Shown here: positions 61,248 to 64,000 of the stretch, piece after piece
Layout of the letters: each line of letters begins with the position of its first letter
Numbering within the stretch: the first letter of the stretch is position 1
Source: Pseudomonas lalkuanensis
GTDB taxonomy: Bacteria > Pseudomonadota > Gammaproteobacteria > Pseudomonadales > Pseudomonadaceae
Length of the DNA stretch: 64,000 nucleotides
Assembly (NCBI RefSeq): GCF_008807375.1
Contig: NZ_CP043311.1
Span: 3,514,001-3,578,000 of the forward strand
Direction of reading: 5' to 3'
Made by a program: the position numbers and the translations under genes
The notes under the pieces: generated by a model
Databases searched by the model: none
What the model was told of the DNA's origin: nothing
Seen by the model: only the letters and a program-made list of their open reading frames with translations

Positions 61248-61853
61248 TCAGAGCATGGGTTCCAGGGTCGGCCAGACGTTGTCCAGCAACTTCGGCTGGG
61301 CCTGCAACGCCGGATGCAGGCCATCGGACTGCATCATCCCCGGCACGCCACCCACACCTTCGAGAAAGAACGGCACCAGCGGCACCTGTTTCTCGGCGGC
61401 CAGGTTACTGAAGACGTTGGCGAAAGCCGTGGTGTAACGCGCCCCGTAATTGGGTGGCAGACGCATGCCAAGCAGCAGGACCGACGCCCCCTGCGCCTTG
61501 GAGCTGTCGATCATGCTGGCAAGATTCTGTTGCAATTGCGCAGGCGGCTGACCGCGCAATCCATCATTGCCGCCGAGTTCGATGATCACCAGCTCCGGCT
61601 TGTGCTCGGCGAGCAGGTTCGGAAGCCTGGAGACCCCGCCAGCGCTGGTATCGCCGCTGATCGAGGCATTCACCACGCGCTGTTTGAAGCCCTTCTCATC
61701 CAGGCGTTTTTGCAGCAGGGAGACCCAGCCCTGGCTGGATTCCAGCCCGAAAGCGGCGCTGATACTATCGCCGACGACCAGCACGGTCCCCGCCATGGCC
61801 TCCTGCGCCAGAATCAACAGTGACAGGCAGCCGCCCAACAACCAGGCACGCAT
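61248..61853 (-). CDS. tesA: Periplasmic lysophospholipase/thioesterase TesA
   Basis: This 201-residue SGNH hydrolase has a signal peptide (ending AMAG), block I GDSIS with Ser30, a GGNDG block III and the C-terminal SDGLHP with catalytic Asp and His. TesA cleaves acyl-CoA, lysophospholipids and some esters in the periplasm. ATG 61853 is 10 nt from the divergent ABC gene start (61864), so the two genes share a very short promoter space. Confidence 0.95.
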   Translation of the reverse strand: MRAWLLGGCLSLLILAQEAMAGTVLVVGDSISAAFGLESSQGWVSLLQKRLDEKGFKQRVVNASISGDTSAGGVSRLPNLLAEHKPELVIIELGGNDGLRGQPPAQLQQNLASMIDSSKAQGASVLLLGMRLPPNYGARYTTAFANVFSNLAAEKQVPLVPFFLEGVGGVPGMMQSDGLHPALQAQPKLLDNVWPTLEPML

Positions 61854-61863
61854 TGGATTCTCC

Positions 61864-62547
61864 ATGAGCGCAAGCATTCTCGATGCGCGGAACCTTAGCA
61901 AAGTGGTTCCCAGCGCGGAAGGCGAGCTGATCATCCTTCACGACCTCTCCCTCAACCTTGGCAAAGGCGACAGCCTGGCCATCGTCGGCAGCTCCGGGTC
62001 CGGCAAATCCACCCTCCTCGGCCTGCTCGCCGGCCTCGACCTGCCCAGCGCGGGCGAAGTGCACCTGGCCGGCCGCGCCCTGTCGAGCCTGGATGAGGAC
62101 CAGCGCGCCCGGGTCCGTGCCGAACACGTCGGCTTCGTCTTCCAGTCATTCCAGCTGCTGGACAACCTCAATGCCCTGGAAAACGTCATGCTGCCCCTGG
62201 AGCTGGAGGGCCACCGCGACGCCCGCGCCCGCGCCCGCCAACTGCTGGATCGGGTCGGCCTGGGTCAGCGCCTCAGCCACTATCCGCGCCAACTCTCCGG
62301 TGGCGAGCAGCAACGCGTCGCCATTGCCCGCGCCTTTGCCGCCGAACCCGACGTGCTGTTCGCCGACGAGCCTACCGGCAACCTCGACAGCCACACAGGC
62401 GAGCGCATAAGCGACCTGCTCTTCCAGCTCAACCAGGAGCGCGGCACCACCCTGGTTCTGGTAACCCACGACGAGCGCCTGGCTCATCGCTGCCGGCGCC
62501 TGATCCGCCTTGAAGGTGGCCGTCTCGTCGACCAGGTGGAACCCTGA
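61864..62547 (+). CDS. ABC transporter ATP-binding protein (YbbA/LolD type)
   Basis: This 227-residue ATPase has Walker A GSSGSGKS, a Q-loop [20 protein letters not shown], signature [15 protein letters not shown], Walker [14 protein letters not shown] and the H-loop VTHDERLA. It belongs to the MacB/LolD/YbbA family that drives extraction rather than import. ATG 61864 follows the short divergent gap with tesA, and the stop overlaps the permease start (TGATG). Confidence 0.95.
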   Translation: MSASILDARNLSKVVPSAEGELIILHDLSLNLGKGDSLAIVGSSGSGKSTLLGLLAGLDLPSAGEVHLAGRALSSLDEDQRARVRAEHVGFVFQSFQLLDNLNALENVMLPLELEGHRDARARARQLLDRVGLGQRLSHYPRQLSGGEQQRVAIARAFAAEPDVLFADEPTGNLDSHTGERISDLLFQLNQERGTTLVLVTHDERLAHRCRRLIRLEGGRLVDQVEP

Positions 62548-64000
62548 TGGGACGCCTTCCCCTTGCCCGCCTGCTGGCAATGGCTGCCCGCCAATTGTGG
62601 CGCGACACCCACAGCGGCGAGTTACGGGTGCTGTTCTTTTCCCTGTTGGTCGCCGTCGCCGCCAGCAGTGCAATCGGCTACTTCAGTGCCCGTCTCAACG
62701 CCGCCATGTTGCTGCGCGCCACTGAATTCCTCGGCGCGGACCTGCTGCTGAGCGGTTCGTCTCCGGCCAGCGCGGAGCAGCTCGATCGCGGGCGTCAACT
62801 CGGCCTGAAGCACTCCAGCGCCGTGGAGTTCTCCAGCGTGATCGCCGCCGACAACGGCATCCAGCTCTCCAGCGTCAAGGCGGTCGACCCCGCCTATCCA
62901 CTGCGCGGCGAACTCAAGAGTGCCGCCCAGCCCTATGGCGAGGAAACCGTTGGCAGTGGCCCGAAACCGGGCGAAGCCTGGGCCGAAGCGCGACTGTTCG
63001 CAACACTGGATCTCAAGCCCGGCGACAGCATCGACGTCGGGCAGAAGACCCTGCGCCTGACCCGCGTGCTCACTTACGAGCCGGACCGCGCCGGCGACTT
63101 CTACAGTCTCACCCCACGAGTGCTGATCAGCCGGGGTGACCTCGAAGCCACCGGCGTGGTGCAGCCCGGCAGCCGTGTGCGCTACCGCGAGCTCTGGAGT
63201 GGCCCCAACGAAGCCCTGAACCAGTACCGGGCACTGATCGAACCCGGCCTGGAAGCCAGCCAGCGTCTGGAAGACGCCCGCCAGGGCAATCGCCAGATCG
63301 GCGGCGCCCTCGGTCGCGCCGAACGCTACCTGAACCTGGCCAGCCTCGCCGCCGTACTGCTCGCGGGCGTCGCGGTCGCCCTCTCCGCCGCGCGCTTCGC
63401 CGCGCGCCGCTACGACGCCAGCGCCCTGCTGCGCTGTCTCGGCCTGTCCCGTCGCGAAGCCCTCTTTCTATTTGGCATGCAGCTGGCGCTGCTCGGGCTG
63501 CTGGCCAGCGCCCTGGGCGTGGTTCTCGGCTGGCTCGCTCAAGCGGTCCTGTTCAAACTGCTGGGAGGATTGCTCCCGGCAGTGATTCCGTCCGGCGGAC
63601 TGGTACCGGCGCTGGCGGGTATCGCCACCGGCCTGCTGGCCCTGGCCGGATTCGCCCTGCCCCCCCTGGCTGCGCTGGGCCGGGTGCCGCCACTGCGAGT
63701 CCTTCGCCGCGATCTGCTGCCACTGCCACCCAGCGCCTGGCTTATATATGGAGCCGCGCTGCTGGCCCTCGGGCTGATCATGTGGCGCCTGAGCCTGGAC
63801 CTGAAACTGACCCTCGCCCTGCTCGGCGGCGGCCTGATCGCGGCCCTGCTTCTGGGTGGCGCACTACTGGCCGGACTGAAAGGCCTGCGCCGGCTCCTGG
63901 CCAGCGCCGCCCTGCCCTGGCGCCTGGGCCTCGGCCAACTGCTGCGCCACCCACTGGCGGCGGCCGGACAATCCCTTGCCTTCGGCCTGATCCTGCTGGC
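62547..64000 (+). CDS. ABC transporter permease (YbbP-like FtsX domains), cut by the window end
   Basis: The N-terminal 484 residues of a long permease. It opens [20 protein letters not shown], then one membrane helix (LFFSLLVAVAASSAIGYFSA), a large periplasmic domain (about 55-250), and an FtsX-type set of helices from about 265 (LNLASLAAVLLAGVAVALS). The frame is open to 64000 with no stop. Its start overlaps the ATPase stop by one base. With TesA adjacent, the operon resembles the ybbA-ybbP-tesA arrangement of E. coli. Confidence 0.92.
   Translation, partial: MGRLPLARLLAMAARQLWRDTHSGELRVLFFSLLVAVAASSAIGYFSARLNAAMLLRATEFLGADLLLSGSSPASAEQLDRGRQLGLKHSSAVEFSSVIAADNGIQLSSVKAVDPAYPLRGELKSAAQPYGEETVGSGPKPGEAWAEARLFATLDLKPGDSIDVGQKTLRLTRVLTYEPDRAGDFYSLTPRVLISRGDLEATGVVQPGSRVRYRELWSGPNEALNQYRALIEPGLEASQRLEDARQGNRQIGGALGRAERYLNLASLAAVLLAGVAVALSAARFAARRYDASALLRCLGLSRREALFLFGMQLALLGLLASALGVVLGWLAQAVLFKLLGGLLPAVIPSGGLVPALAGIATGLLALAGFALPPLAALGRVPPLRVLRRDLLPLPPSAWLIYGAALLALGLIMWRLSLDLKLTLALLGGGLIAALLLGGALLAGLKGLRRLLASAALPWRLGLGQLLRHPLAAAGQSLAFGLILL

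Overview
The window is GC-rich DNA from a Pseudomonas-lineage gammaproteobacterium. The support is an 83-residue OprI lipoprotein, ThrH, a PrrF-type Fur-controlled small RNA, Pseudomonas-type REP repeats, and gene blocks whose order I recall from P. aeruginosa: an HSI-III-like type VI cluster, the cysB-cysH-thrH-pabB block, and oprI to tesA. The species cannot be named from the sequence alone.

Layout. (1) 1-16215 is one arm of a type VI secretion system: tssK and tssJ on the minus strand, diverging from tssB-tssC-hcp-tssE-tssF-tssG-clpV. An A/T-richer island follows (10515-13208) with three unusual genes: a zinc-deaminase-like protein, a protein ending in a textbook FYVE zinc finger (normally a eukaryotic PI3P-binding domain), and a possible clan CD cysteine peptidase. 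Then come vgrG, a YwqK/MORN-repeat protein and a convergent DUF4280 PAAR-like spike protein. tssL, tssM and tssA are not in the window. (2) 16414-26847: a His-rich exported protein, then phenylacetate catabolism: paaABCDE epoxidase, a DUF485 protein with a PaaL/ActP-type symporter, an OprD-type porin and paaZ, closed by a strong terminator. The beta-oxidation genes, the CoA ligase and a paaX regulator are absent here. (3) 27111-37148: an outer-membrane channel, a chemoreceptor, a DUF3422 protein, a PrrF-type sRNA, a lipoate ligase-like protein, a Tat-exported multicopper oxidase with a SCO-like partner, and a methyltransferase. (4) 37336-48100, minus strand: a FilABCDE-like surface/export cluster (small exported FilA, C39-type FilB, outer-membrane FilC and FilD, periplasmic FilE), with two overlapping MalT-like LuxR regulators just upstream. 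(5) 48267-58985: pabB, thrH, cysH, a CxxC protein, cysB, a universal stress protein, a 5'-nucleotidase, a PanE-like reductase, a thioredoxin-like protein, PilZ, DAHP synthase, a small acetyltransferase and an unknown membrane-anchored protein. (6) 59439-64000: oprI, an L,D-transpeptidase, a small unknown protein, tesA and a YbbA/YbbP-type ABC transporter cut by the window end.

Most notable is the cargo island between clpV and vgrG. Deaminase, FYVE and peptidase-like proteins in one type VI operon, with no obvious small immunity gene beside each, suggest effectors, at least one with a eukaryotic membrane target. This rests on motifs read by eye and on gene position. No database search was run.
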